Shown piece after piece: positions 18,333-27,518 of a stretch of DNA of 64,000 bases (position 1 is the stretch's first letter; each line of letters opens with the position of its first letter). Source of the stretch: Pseudoalteromonas luteoviolacea (lineage in GTDB: Bacteria; Pseudomonadota; Gammaproteobacteria; Enterobacterales; Alteromonadaceae); NCBI RefSeq assembly GCF_018100925.1, contig NZ_JAGJEH010000004.1, forward strand, positions 124,001 through 188,000, in the 5' to 3' direction. The position numbers were made by a program, and so were the translations under genes. The notes beneath the pieces are model-generated. The model did not search any database. It was not told the DNA's origin and saw only the letters and a list, made by a program, of their open reading frames with translations.

Positions 18333-18845
18333 TCACTTTACTTGAAGTGCACTTTGTATTACATGCTGAATAAAAGGGCCTTTTTTACTTAGGTACTCGG
18401 AAATACCGTGTTGATTCTCAACTTCTAACTTGTACTTTAACGCTTGATACTCTTCACGCACCTTTTTGTTAGCGCGAAGGTAGTTGCGAAAGCCAATTAA
18501 CTCTTTTACCTTTGAGTGTCCATCAATACAGATATGTATTTTGTGCGTTCTTACATCGTTGACATCTTTTTTGTAAAATTGGTGACCCTTAGACAAGTCA
18601 TTACCTCGTCTGTAGCCTAGTTGAACGAGTTTGGAGGTAAAATCTTTATTTGTATTTTTCGCAGATATTACGATCAAGATATCAATCTCAGGTTTAGCCG
18701 CCAGACCAACAACCGAAGTGCTCCCTATATGATGAATTTCCTTGATATCATTTGCTAAAATATCAGTCAGACGTGTCTTTTCAAATTCATACATCTCACT
18801 CCACCTCGGGTTATACTCGGCAATATTACTTGTCAGTTTGGTCAT
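18333..18845 (-). CDS. GrpB/UPF0157-family nucleotidyltransferase-like protein
   Basis: 170 residues from the ATG at 18845 (AAGGAA upstream). GrpB family signature: EYNPRWSEMYEFEK at the N-terminus, then HHIGSTSVVGLAAKPEIDILIVI, containing the nucleotidyltransferase G-S-T/S...D-x-D pattern, and K-x-H-I-H-I-C further on. Members are found as stand-alone proteins or fused to CoaE; substrate unknown. The frame extends 66 bases upstream to another ATG with a hydrophobic run and no ribosome binding site. Confidence 0.82.
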   Translation of the reverse strand: MTKLTSNIAEYNPRWSEMYEFEKTRLTDILANDIKEIHHIGSTSVVGLAAKPEIDILIVISAKNTNKDFTSKLVQLGYRRGNDLSKGHQFYKKDVNDVRTHKIHICIDGHSKVKELIGFRNYLRANKKVREEYQALKYKLEVENQHGISEYLSKKGPFIQHVIQSALQVK

Positions 18846-19248
18846 GGTTTTATTTTTCCTTACATCTAACAACAGAAAAAAGAATAAGGCATCTGGCTTA
18901 ATTTTTACCATAACTATACTTTGATTGTTTCCATAACAGAACCAACAAGTTCAACAATCCACCCTAGGCGGATTCTCGGGCACTTAGTTTCAAAACATAC
19001 TTGTGAGGTTTCCTTTTGATTTTATGCAATTATTAGCATGGGTATCTTTTATAATACTGTACATTTTATATTCCCGATCAAATACTTGCCCTCTCCATAC
19101 AAAAAACACGGTGTACACATCTGGGTATTAAGTGACGATTAAGACATCGACGACAAATCCATTTTTGATTATCAAAAATATCGGGGGTTTAAACTACATT
19201 CAAAGCGCCTGATTTAAGCAATTAATATGTGTCTGTATCATTTTAGGT
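18846..19248. other. Intergenic region, nothing definite
   Basis: About 400 AT-rich bases. A 35-codon plus-strand frame at 19024 starts with a hydrophobic stretch but has no ribosome binding site and no relative I know. A TTTTTGAT-TATCAAAAA inverted repeat lies near 19163-19179. Confidence 0.4.
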
Positions 19249-19938
19249 TTATAATGCGCTACTTAACTTCGCCCTTGTAACATGGATCAAGTCCATCCAA
19301 CATCCCCAAAAACTCAACCAAGTAAATGCCGCAGCAATTATTATATTGGCACAGTAAAGAAGATATGCATCTAATGAATTATCTGTAACAAAACCACCTG
19401 CCACTGCTGCCATAATGATTAAACCGCTACTCAATTTTGGTAACCAACGATTATTGCTCACTTTCGTCGGTTGCTCTTGCAGAGCATATGCTGTCGTATG
19501 GGAAAAGTACCACGTACCCGGTCGAACTTTGCCAATGTCTTTCGCAATCTGATATGAATAACCTTCATCAAAGTATCTTTTGAAGGACATTATGATCACA
19601 ACAATAACGGGGGGTGAGAGCAAAGCCAACAAGGCAACGTTTGACCCCTGTCCATTAACTAAGCTGTAAGAAGTTAGCATAAGAAGTAAAATGCCTAGAC
19701 CCATGATGATACTACTCCATAAAATAAAACCGCCATGGTTGACTCGCTCTTCTCGCTTGAACCATTGGAGACCAAGCACATTAGTCATGACCATTAATGC
19801 CGCAACACTCAAAATATCCCACATTTCTGATCGAGTTACCTCAGAGTGAGGCAAAGGAAATAATGCGGATAACATTACGAGCATTAAAAAACTCACATTC
19901 CATAGCTCATCCTTATATTTTCTAGTCTTTGTGTACAT
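19249..19938 (-). CDS. Multi-pass inner-membrane protein of unknown function
   Basis: 229 residues with about six hydrophobic helices (roughly 14-32, 41-58, 70-90, 100-118, 170-188, 195-213). Positive residues between them fit an inner-membrane protein with its basic N-terminus inside. A loop around 120-165 (KRYFDEGYSYQIAKDIG) is soluble. I recognise no family. The ribosome binding site is poor, so the start is approximate. Confidence 0.6.
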   Translation of the reverse strand: MYTKTRKYKDELWNVSFLMLVMLSALFPLPHSEVTRSEMWDILSVAALMVMTNVLGLQWFKREERVNHGGFILWSSIIMGLGILLLMLTSYSLVNGQGSNVALLALLSPPVIVVIIMSFKRYFDEGYSYQIAKDIGKVRPGTWYFSHTTAYALQEQPTKVSNNRWLPKLSSGLIIMAAVAGGFVTDNSLDAYLLYCANIIIAAAFTWLSFWGCWMDLIHVTRAKLSSAL

Positions 19939-20193
19939 AGTTATTAATACCCGTCATGCATTTGAGGGAACTCTCTTCCACTGATTTTTATCTACTTAAT
20001 TACGCCAATCGGCACAACTATAACCCTGCTTAGTATCATATGAAACAACCATAGAGAATTGACCTATTCAAATAATACCTTTCAGGGTCGTGTAATGACC
20101 CTGTAATACATTATCTGTCATGCGCGGACTACTCTTTTTTTGATGCTGAGCAAGCAGCATAACTAGGAATTTACCTTATAAAAGGAGACGATA

Positions 20194-20694
20194 ATGTCAG
20201 AGCATAAAAATCACTTAACAACGCAAAGAGCAGGTTTGGTTCATTTAGCACTGAAGTCGGAAACTGGTGAGTTATATGCGGGTGCACCCACATTAAACTT
20301 GCAACTTACGCTTGATACAATCCATGACTCAGCGACAGGCTATGCTGAAGTCACCAAAGCAACAGCTACACACGTAGAAAGTGTTTCACATGTAAGTGGA
20401 AACATTATATACGAAACGGTTATGGGTCCTGGCTCAAAAGTAAGAATTGACCTTACAGGCTTCCCTAATATTCATTGGCCTCAGATCCCTGGTCAAGGCC
20501 CTGGAATTCAAATCCCACCTAATTTTAAAGCGACTTTGGTGTTAGAACCTGACTTTAGTGAAGGCGAGGTAGTTTACCAATATCTACAATACCCTGATTA
20601 CCCTCAACCTAGTTTGGGAGAATGGGTCAAAGTCTATCAGCGGATCCATGAAGTTCATTTCGCCGAAACGAAGTTAGTTGACAAAGCATCGTAA
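20194..20694 (+). CDS. DUF1842-like protein
   Basis: 166 residues with AAGGAG upstream. The pattern GLVHLALKSETGELYAGAPTLNL...GYAEVTKAT...VSGNIIYETVMGPGSKVRIDLTGFP...HWP resembles DUF1842, a small all-beta domain of unknown role. No signal peptide. It sits alone and is followed by a very strong bidirectional terminator. Confidence 0.6.
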   Translation: MSEHKNHLTTQRAGLVHLALKSETGELYAGAPTLNLQLTLDTIHDSATGYAEVTKATATHVESVSHVSGNIIYETVMGPGSKVRIDLTGFPNIHWPQIPGQGPGIQIPPNFKATLVLEPDFSEGEVVYQYLQYPDYPQPSLGEWVKVYQRIHEVHFAETKLVDKAS

Positions 20695-20695
20695 T

Positions 20696-20738
20696 AAAAA
20701 TGTTGAGCCTCACACCCAAATTGAGGCTCAACATTTTT
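20696..20738. terminator. Bidirectional rho-independent terminator
   Basis: A 17-bp perfect stem (AAAAATGTTGAGCCTCA and its complement) with a 9-base loop. A- and T-runs on both sides allow it to end the DUF1842 gene on the plus strand and the HAD gene on the minus strand. Confidence 0.9.
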
Positions 20739-20743
20739 AAAAT

Positions 20744-21361
20744 TTAAAACTCTAACCCTAATGATTTTAGTGCCGCGACTCCCTGCTCTGCATTTTCAAA
20801 TTGTATTGCTGCCATACCCACCGCCTTTGCACCTGCTACATTATGCGGCATATCATCTAAGAAAACCGTTTCATTGGCAGCCAGCTGATATTGTTCTAAC
20901 AGCGCGTGGTAGATCTCCGGCTGAGGTTTCAAAACCCCTAAGTCTGCCGATACAATTTCGCCGTCAAACAAATCCCAAAAGTCATAAGTGTCTTTTAGAT
21001 AAGCAACAATTTCATGCACATTGTCTGTTAAAGTATATACACCGTAGCCAGCCTGTTTCACACGCTTTATAAGCTCTACCGATTGATAAAGTAAGATAAG
21101 AGACTGCTTGGTATAGTGAAAAAGCCGCTCAGTATCTTGCTGAGAAAACCCCAACACTTGTTGGTATTGTTGTTTTGTTTCCTGCTCTGTAGTTAAGCCT
21201 TTATTGAGATCCAACCAAATCTCAGAGTGAAAAACTGACTGTGCAAGCGCATTGCTCTCTTTTGCATCGGGAAATGTCAGTCTGATTATGTCTACCGGGG
21301 ACCAACGCACTACAACATTGCCAATATCAAAAACAACATTCTTTATCCGATTTTGTGCCAT
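20744..21361 (-). CDS. HAD-superfamily phosphatase (YihX-like)
   Basis: 205 residues. Motif I reads VVFDIGNVVVRW (9-20), with the first Asp in the usual D-x-G-N-V form of the YihX subgroup. Motif II is TLTDN (about 110-114), motif III Lys lies in GVLKPQPEIYHAL (about 142), and motif IV is VFLDDMPHNVAGA (about 161-173). These are the residues for phospho-aspartate chemistry. YihX dephosphorylates alpha-D-glucose-1-phosphate; whether this one does is inferred. AAGGAA precedes the ATG. Confidence 0.87.
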   Translation of the reverse strand: MAQNRIKNVVFDIGNVVVRWSPVDIIRLTFPDAKESNALAQSVFHSEIWLDLNKGLTTEQETKQQYQQVLGFSQQDTERLFHYTKQSLILLYQSVELIKRVKQAGYGVYTLTDNVHEIVAYLKDTYDFWDLFDGEIVSADLGVLKPQPEIYHALLEQYQLAANETVFLDDMPHNVAGAKAVGMAAIQFENAEQGVAALKSLGLEF

Positions 21362-21651
21362 TTTTATTCCTTTGTTTTACGTTTTGTCTATCATGAGTGT
21401 ACACAGTATTGTCGATGCTATTTTGATATTAAAAGCTGAATTAAGTTCATGGTGCGAAATAATAATATCTAGCCAATAGTCATTTATATAAATAATTTAG
21501 AAAGGGGTGAATCTCTTTTGCCAATTTAGTACTAGTTTACTAGGTAGGGAAAAATGGAAAGACAAACTATGTTATTGCGAAAGTAGGTCAATTAAGACCT
21601 ACGACAAGGGTTAAGGATATTTACAAACACAAGCATAGCTTGCTTTTTTCA

Positions 21652-21825
21652 TTAGCAGTTATCTGAGTAACACTGCCAAGAAACCTGACAATTGACTGTT
21701 GGTAAACAGCCTAGAGTATCTAAGCCATTTGCACCGCCAATCTGGGGAGTCTGTTGTCGATTAAGTGTTTTGTTAGGCGTGCTTAGGTTTTTGACTTTCT
21801 TTTTACTTAGTTTAAGTAACATCAT
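21652..21825 (-). CDS. RiPP-like (class I lanthipeptide-type) precursor peptide 2
   Basis: 57 residues, found by translating the gap; AAAGGAAA precedes two adjacent ATGs (21825 or 21822). The leader (MLLKLSKKKVKNLSTPNK...) carries KKKxKNLS and ends in QQTPQIGG, both nearly identical to precursor 3 (KKKLKNLS, QQTPNIAGG). The predicted core after GG starts ANGLDTLGCLPTVNCQVSWQ and ends CYSDNC: four Cys and several Ser/Thr in 26 residues. The type of modification is not known, and no modifying enzymes lie nearby. A TTGTTT/TATAAA pair with 17-base spacing lies upstream. Solitary gene between the HAD and hut genes. Confidence 0.78.
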   Translation of the reverse strand: MMLLKLSKKKVKNLSTPNKTLNRQQTPQIGGANGLDTLGCLPTVNCQVSWQCYSDNC

Positions 21826-22280
21826 AATTTCCTTTGGTTAGTTACATTCAACACGCACACAATAACAGGTTTTTATATTCATACAAATACACAAAAACAA
21901 AAAATATAACCTTTTTTGATCTAAATTATGGTTATTTAATCTGTTAATGTTGATATTTTTAAAATATCTCACTCTAAATTTGCTTTTATTTTGAACGCAT
22001 TTAACACTTCATCATCAAATGGGGAGTTTAATACCCACAAAATTACAAAATCAATAAAATATTATTAGATAAAACTCATTGGGATAAAATTTAATAAATA
22101 CTTAATTACGAGTGGAAGTTGCTTGAAATGTCTGCAATGCTCAACGTTCGATTTCGTATGATAATTACTCAAAGTGACAGAGCAGGTCGATAGGTAAGAG
22201 AGTTGTAGCTTATAAAAATAGTCTGGGGCAACTGCAGTATGGTAGAGCTTAAGTATTTCTTAAGCTCTACAAAAACATGG
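21826..22280. other. Intergenic region upstream of precursor peptide 2
   Basis: 455 very AT-rich bases between hutU's 3' end and the peptide gene, both on the minus strand. Read leftward, TTGTTT-17-TATAAA lies about 40 bases before the peptide start and is a plausible promoter. I saw no further gene and no strong hut terminator. Confidence 0.45.
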
Positions 22281-24281
22281 CTACAGAGATAAATTATCTA
22301 ATATATCGTCATCCACATTGTTTGACAGTGTCACTTTCAATTTAGGCGTTCTAGCCATTTCACGTTTGATCGCAAAATTTGCTTCTTCGTTACGTGCCCA
22401 GCTGCGACGTGCAATTCCGTTATTAACATCAAACAGTAGCATTGACTTCAATCGACGCTCAGCATCGCTTGAGCCATCTAACAACATACCAAAGCCACCA
22501 TTGATAACTTCACCCCAGCCTACACCGCCGCCGTTGTGAATTGATACCCAAGTAGCGCCACGGAAACCATCACCAATAACGTTGTGAATCGCCATATCAG
22601 CAGTAAAGCGACTACCATCATAAATATTTGATGTTTCGCGGAAAGGCGAATCTGTACCACTTACATCATGGTGGTCACGGCCAAGAACAACTGGGCCAAT
22701 CTCACCACGCTCAATCGCATCATTAAATGCTTTCGCAATCTTCATTCGGCCTTCTGCATCAGCATAAAGAATACGTGCCTGCGAGCCAACAACCAGCTTG
22801 TTTTGCTTCGCATCATTGATCCAAGTGATGTTGTCTTGCATCTGTTGCTGAATTTCTTCTGGTGATTCCGCCATGATCTCTTCGAGCACTTTCGCTGCGA
22901 TAGCATCTGTTTTGTCCAAATCTTCAGGCTTACCTGATGTACATACCCAACGGAACGGACCAAAGCCATAGTCAAAACACATTGGACCCAAGATGTCTTG
23001 AACATATGAAGGGTATTTAAAATCAATGCCATTTTCCGCCATGACATCGCCACCAGCTCGTGAAGCTTCCAGTAAGAACGCGTTCCCGTAATCAAAGAAG
23101 TACGTGCCTTTTGCAGTATGCTTGTTCACTGCATCAGCATGGCGTTTTAGCGTTGCCTGTACTTTTTCTTTGAATACTTCTGGCTCTTCACGGATTAAGC
23201 GGTTTGACTCTTCATAACTAATATCAACCGGGTAGTAACCGCCTGACCAAGGGTTATGAAGTGATGTTTGGTCTGAACCAAGGTGAATGAAAATATCTTC
23301 CGCAAGGAATGACTCCCATACATCAACTACATTACCAATAAACGCAATTGAAACCACTTCCTCGCCCGCTTGTGCTTTTTTAACACGAGCGACAAGATCT
23401 GGCATGTTATCAACTAGCTCGTCTACCCAACCTTGTTCGTGACGCTTAATCGCCGCTTTAGGATTAACTTCGGCACATACAGTAATACAGTTAGCAATGT
23501 TACCTGCTTTAGGCTGCGCACCACTCATACCGCCAAGGCCAGCTGTTAAGAAGATCTTACCTTTTGGACTGTCGCCTTTCTCTAATACTTTGCGGAATGC
23601 ATTCATGACTGTGATAGTAGTACCATGTACGATACCCTGTGGGCCAATGTACATGAAAGAACCCGCAGTCATTTGACCGTATTGAGTGACGCCAAGTGCA
23701 TTGAACTTTTCCCAGTCATCTGGTTGAGAGTAGTTCGGGATCATCATACCGTTCGTTACGACAACGCGTGGCGCATCTTTAGATGATGGGAATAGACCCA
23801 TTGGGTGACCAGAATACATGTGAAGTGTTTGATCTTCTTCCATTTCACTTAGGTACTTCATGGCAAGTAGGTATTGTGCCCAGTTTTGGAATACCGCGCC
23901 GTTTCCACCGTAAGTGATAAGTTCTTCAGGGTGCTGAGCAACAGCTGGATCAAGGTTATTGTCAATCATCAGCATGATTGCAGCCGCCTGCTCACATTTT
24001 GCTGGGTAATCTGAAATTGAACGTGCTTTTAGCTCATAATTAGGCTTAAAGCGGTACATGTAGATACGACCGAAATCTTTAAGTTCTTGTGCAAATTCAC
24101 CAGCTAGCTCTTGGTGCCACTCTTTAGGAAAATAACGCAGTGCATTTCTAACTGCCAGCTGCTTTTCCTCAGGGCTTAATATATCTTTACGCTTAGGTGC
24201 ACGATTTGCCCCGGCAGGATACGGCTTTGCTTCAGGTAATACGCTAGGGATACCCTGCTTAATTTGTTCTTGAAAGTTCAT
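22281..24281 (-). CDS. hutU: Urocanate hydratase (urocanase), long form
   Basis: 666 residues. Catalyses urocanate + water to 4-imidazolone-5-propionate with tightly bound NAD, the second step of histidine breakdown. Recognisable segments include GMMIPNYSQPDDWEKFNALG, GSFMYIGPQGIVHGTTITV, GLGGMSGAQPKAGN (NAD-binding glycine-rich segment, about 248-261) and GPFRWVCTSGKPEDL. The usual bacterial enzyme is about 555 residues; this length matches the longer vertebrate-like type (about 676). Starts 11 bases after the hutH stop, so the two form an operon. AAGGAA precedes the ATG. hutI and hutG are not in the window. Confidence 0.95.
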   Translation of the reverse strand: MNFQEQIKQGIPSVLPEAKPYPAGANRAPKRKDILSPEEKQLAVRNALRYFPKEWHQELAGEFAQELKDFGRIYMYRFKPNYELKARSISDYPAKCEQAAAIMLMIDNNLDPAVAQHPEELITYGGNGAVFQNWAQYLLAMKYLSEMEEDQTLHMYSGHPMGLFPSSKDAPRVVVTNGMMIPNYSQPDDWEKFNALGVTQYGQMTAGSFMYIGPQGIVHGTTITVMNAFRKVLEKGDSPKGKIFLTAGLGGMSGAQPKAGNIANCITVCAEVNPKAAIKRHEQGWVDELVDNMPDLVARVKKAQAGEEVVSIAFIGNVVDVWESFLAEDIFIHLGSDQTSLHNPWSGGYYPVDISYEESNRLIREEPEVFKEKVQATLKRHADAVNKHTAKGTYFFDYGNAFLLEASRAGGDVMAENGIDFKYPSYVQDILGPMCFDYGFGPFRWVCTSGKPEDLDKTDAIAAKVLEEIMAESPEEIQQQMQDNITWINDAKQNKLVVGSQARILYADAEGRMKIAKAFNDAIERGEIGPVVLGRDHHDVSGTDSPFRETSNIYDGSRFTADMAIHNVIGDGFRGATWVSIHNGGGVGWGEVINGGFGMLLDGSSDAERRLKSMLLFDVNNGIARRSWARNEEANFAIKREMARTPKLKVTLSNNVDDDILDNLSL

Positions 24282-24292
24282 GTCGGATTTCC

Positions 24293-25792
24293 TTAGTTCA
24301 CTGTAACCGTAAATGCTTGTGACTTAACAAACTCAACCATAGCATCAATGTCTGGTTTAAGTAGTCTGTCTTCTTCAAGCTTCGCGACCTTTGTACGGAT
24401 CAATGCATGATTTTGTTCAATAATATCTGAACATGTGTTTGGACGTCTAAAATCAACTGCTTGCGCTGCATACATCAACTCAATCGCGAAGATTTTTTCT
24501 AAGTTACCTAAGATTTGATTAAATTTACGACCTGAAATACTACCCATAGACACATGGTCTTCTTGGCCCATAGAGGTTGGTACACTATCCGCAGACGGTG
24601 GGAAACACAGTGATTTATTCTCTGTAACCAAAGCCGCTGTAGTATATTGCGGGATCATCATGCCTGAATTCAAACCACCAGAAGTAGTCAACAAACGAGG
24701 TAGACCGTGTAAGCCTTCTAGTAGCAAATAACAACGACGATCAGAAATATTACCCAGTTCAGCTGCGGCAATCGACGCGTAATCAAGTACCATTGCCAAA
24801 GGCTGACCATGGAAACTACCACCTGAAATGGCTTCTTCTTCACTGATCACAATTGGGTTGTCTGTCACTGAGTTCATCTCTGTCTCAGCAAGCTCTTTTA
24901 GGTGGTTAAATGCATTGCGTGATGCACCATGTACCTGTGGAATACATCTTAGTGAATATGGGTCTTGAACGCGATCACACTCTTCGTGATCCGCCATATT
25001 CTGTGAATCTTTGAACAAACGGCGCATGCGTTTTGCAACCGCAATGTTACCTTCAAATGCGCGGATCGCATGCAGCTCTTCACGGAACGGTTGCTCACTG
25101 CCCTGCATGCCTTCAATACTCATTGCACCGGCCACATCCGCAAGGTCTAATAAGTAACGCATTTTTGTCAAACCAGTAATGGCATGAGATAAAATGAACT
25201 GTGTACCGTTGATAAGCGCGAGTCCTTCTTTTGAATCAAGATCCATTGCTTCTAAATTGTTATCAGAAAGTACTTTTGCCGCAGGTTGTATCTCATCTCC
25301 AACCCAAAATTCACCTTCACCCAATAGAGGTAAAAATAGATGAGAAAGCGGCGCAAGATCACCTGATGCACCTACAGAGCCCTGCTCTGGCACAACTGGG
25401 ATAATATCTAGCTCGATAAACTTAAGCATGCGCTCAACCACTTCCAGGCGAATGCCTGAGAAGCCTTGGCTCAGCGCGTGAACTTTAGTGATAAGCATCA
25501 GCTTAGAAATGGATTTTGCGATCGGGTTACCTACACCTACTGCGTGGGTAATAAGAAGATTTTTTTGAAGTAACTTTGTCTCTTCAGGGGAAACTTGGGT
25601 GTCGCACAGCGGACCAAAACCAGTATTAATACCGTAAACGGCCTTATCAGATGCTGCCATCTTGTCTACACGTTGACGGCTGTTGTTAATTTTATCTAAT
25701 GCTTCCTGACAAAGCTCTGCTTCAATACTGCCATCGGCTATGCCGTTCACAATATCAAGGTTCAGACGATCTACACCATATCTAAACGTCAT
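24293..25792 (-). CDS. hutH: Histidine ammonia-lyase
   Basis: 499 residues. Converts L-histidine to trans-urocanate and ammonia. The Ala-Ser-Gly triad that forms the MIO electrophile is at 142-144 within GSVGASGDLAPLSH, and YGINTGFG (53-60) supplies the catalytic Tyr. C-terminal hallmarks SVTDNPIV and QEDHVSMG are intact, and the length is normal. AGGAG precedes the ATG. First gene of hutH-hutU, divergent from a LysR-type regulator across a 220-base region. Confidence 0.97.
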   Translation of the reverse strand: MTFRYGVDRLNLDIVNGIADGSIEAELCQEALDKINNSRQRVDKMAASDKAVYGINTGFGPLCDTQVSPEETKLLQKNLLITHAVGVGNPIAKSISKLMLITKVHALSQGFSGIRLEVVERMLKFIELDIIPVVPEQGSVGASGDLAPLSHLFLPLLGEGEFWVGDEIQPAAKVLSDNNLEAMDLDSKEGLALINGTQFILSHAITGLTKMRYLLDLADVAGAMSIEGMQGSEQPFREELHAIRAFEGNIAVAKRMRRLFKDSQNMADHEECDRVQDPYSLRCIPQVHGASRNAFNHLKELAETEMNSVTDNPIVISEEEAISGGSFHGQPLAMVLDYASIAAAELGNISDRRCYLLLEGLHGLPRLLTTSGGLNSGMMIPQYTTAALVTENKSLCFPPSADSVPTSMGQEDHVSMGSISGRKFNQILGNLEKIFAIELMYAAQAVDFRRPNTCSDIIEQNHALIRTKVAKLEEDRLLKPDIDAMVEFVKSQAFTVTVN

Positions 25793-26012
25793 CTTATTCT
25801 CCTAAATATATGCTTTTCCTAAGCAACTGTGTGCTTGATGACGCAATATTACTCTTCAATTGATGTTTTATAAATTATAGATAATCGTAATTCATTCCGA
25901 GTTTATCAAACTTTATGTTTTCACTTTGGCGAACATTCCTCTAGAATAACCGTTCTGATATTTTTAGGTCTTTAGTAAGCGTATACATGCGCGGCTTTTT
26001 GGAGATAAACCT
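25793..26012. promoter_or_regulatory. hutHU / lysR divergent promoter region
   Basis: 220 bases between hutH and the LysR-type gene. Read leftward, TATAAT (25879-25874) is a likely -10 for hutH. A GAAC...GTTC dyad (about 25930-25955), GAACATTCCTCTAGAATAAC followed by CGTTC, could be a regulator site. Both assignments are by eye. Confidence 0.45.
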
Positions 26013-26909
26013 GTGCAAGTTCATGACGTTGACTTACGCCTTTTGAGAATTTTTGTCGCTATTGTTGAATCTGGTGGACTATCCGCTGCCGAGTCTCGCC
26101 TCAACATAGGGCGATCGACCATTAGCTCTCATCTTTCAGACCTTGAAGTCCGGCTCGGCATAAAACTATGTAAACGTGGGCGTGGTGGGTTTGAACTTAC
26201 CGAACCTGGTCGAGTAACTTATCAAGCATCTCTTGAGCTTTTGCAGCAATGTGAAGCTTTTGCTACTACCGTCGCCAGCTCCAAAAATGAGCTCTCTGGA
26301 CGTGTCACTATTGCAGTCATCGATACCATGGCAAGTGATCCAAGGTGCGGTATTGCAAACGCCATCGCTTCCCTGAAAAAACAAAGTGACAATATTCAGT
26401 TTGATATTAATGTATGTGAAGCAAAAGAAGTTGAAACCTCGGTGATAAATGGCCGCTCATTAGTTGGACTTGGAGTTAGTCGTCATCACTTACGTGGTTT
26501 AGAGTACATTCCACTTTATGACGAAAAAAACTACTTATATTGCGCAAAAGGACACCCATTGTTTGACTGTAAAGTTTCGCAAGTAAACAAATTCCTTAAT
26601 AGTGCAGAGGTTGTTTCAAGTAACTATATGCGAGATAAAGAAGTCAGAAATGACGGGCTCAATTATATGAATAGCGCCATCGCATACCATGATGAGGGCA
26701 TTGCTCATTTGATTCTTTCCGGTGCCTTTATTGGCTACCTGCCAGAACATTACGCGAGCTATTGGGTTGATAAAGGGCTCTTTAAAGCAATATCTCCGCA
26801 AAAGTACGCTTATACTATCCCTGTTTCACTTATCACAGCCAAAAATAATTCAGCGTCCCCACTTGCAAATGCCATTATCAATGAATTGAAAAACAGCCAT
26901 GCAGTTTAA
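26013..26909 (+). CDS. LysR-type transcriptional regulator, likely controlling hutHU
   Basis: 298 residues. The N-terminal winged HTH (about 6-65) reads LRLLRIFVAIVESGGLSAAE...GRSTISSHLSDLEVRLGIKL, standard for LysR. Residues 95-298 form the periplasmic-binding-protein-like effector domain. The GTG start has GGAG eight bases upstream. Divergent placement next to hutH is the classic arrangement of a LysR regulator with its target, so control of histidine use (possibly sensing urocanate) is inferred, not shown. The final region is unmarked by odd composition. Confidence 0.9.
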   Translation: MQVHDVDLRLLRIFVAIVESGGLSAAESRLNIGRSTISSHLSDLEVRLGIKLCKRGRGGFELTEPGRVTYQASLELLQQCEAFATTVASSKNELSGRVTIAVIDTMASDPRCGIANAIASLKKQSDNIQFDINVCEAKEVETSVINGRSLVGLGVSRHHLRGLEYIPLYDEKNYLYCAKGHPLFDCKVSQVNKFLNSAEVVSSNYMRDKEVRNDGLNYMNSAIAYHDEGIAHLILSGAFIGYLPEHYASYWVDKGLFKAISPQKYAYTIPVSLITAKNNSASPLANAIINELKNSHAV

Positions 26910-27518
26910 AAAGACACATTTTTGGGTTTTCACTCTACCAAACTAACCTAGTGATGATTTTGATATATAAGTACTCGATATAACTGTTGAGCACCACACC
27001 TCATCAATTTCTGTCACTTAATAGTAAGGCCGTTTTTCTAATATTTTTAAAAGCCTACTATATCACAAGTTCATATCTACAAACTTCGTCAATGACAACA
27101 TGCCATAGTTTGAATTGACGATCCAAATGTTCTGCAACGTTGTATATTATTTAAAAGGTTTTGACTTCTTCGAAGGTAGTCTGATGCAACAGATTCATTA
27201 CAGGCTTATGCTTGCGATGGGGGAACTGTTCCAGAGCATAAGCTTTCTTTTGCTCTTGTAAAGACAGCACTGAATTTATCCTCACACAATAAAAAAACAG
27301 GACTAATCACTTTTTCTGCACTCAGGGCGAAACCACCTTTAATTTCCACAAAATAAACAATTAAATTACCTTAAACAACCTCTCATACATAAATTGCTTC
27401 TATATTTAAAATAAACCACTGCTGTAAAAATAAGCAATATAAAAAAATTAAATTAATTAATTGATTTTAGCAGCACTATATATATTATGACGCACAAATT
27501 TCAAATAAAGGGACAATT
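26910..27518. other. Intergenic region, nothing definite
   Basis: About 610 AT-rich bases between two plus-strand genes. A minus-strand open stretch ending at 27151 (GTG near 27285, 44 codons) is neither preceded by a ribosome binding site nor similar to anything I know, and was not called. The last 100 bases are very AT-rich and probably hold the promoter of the next gene. Confidence 0.4.

Noticed and set aside
27151..27285. Minus-strand 44-codon frame from GTG ending FEEVKTF
   Set aside because: No ribosome binding site and no known relative; an apparent longer upstream extension failed when the seven-A run was counted correctly.
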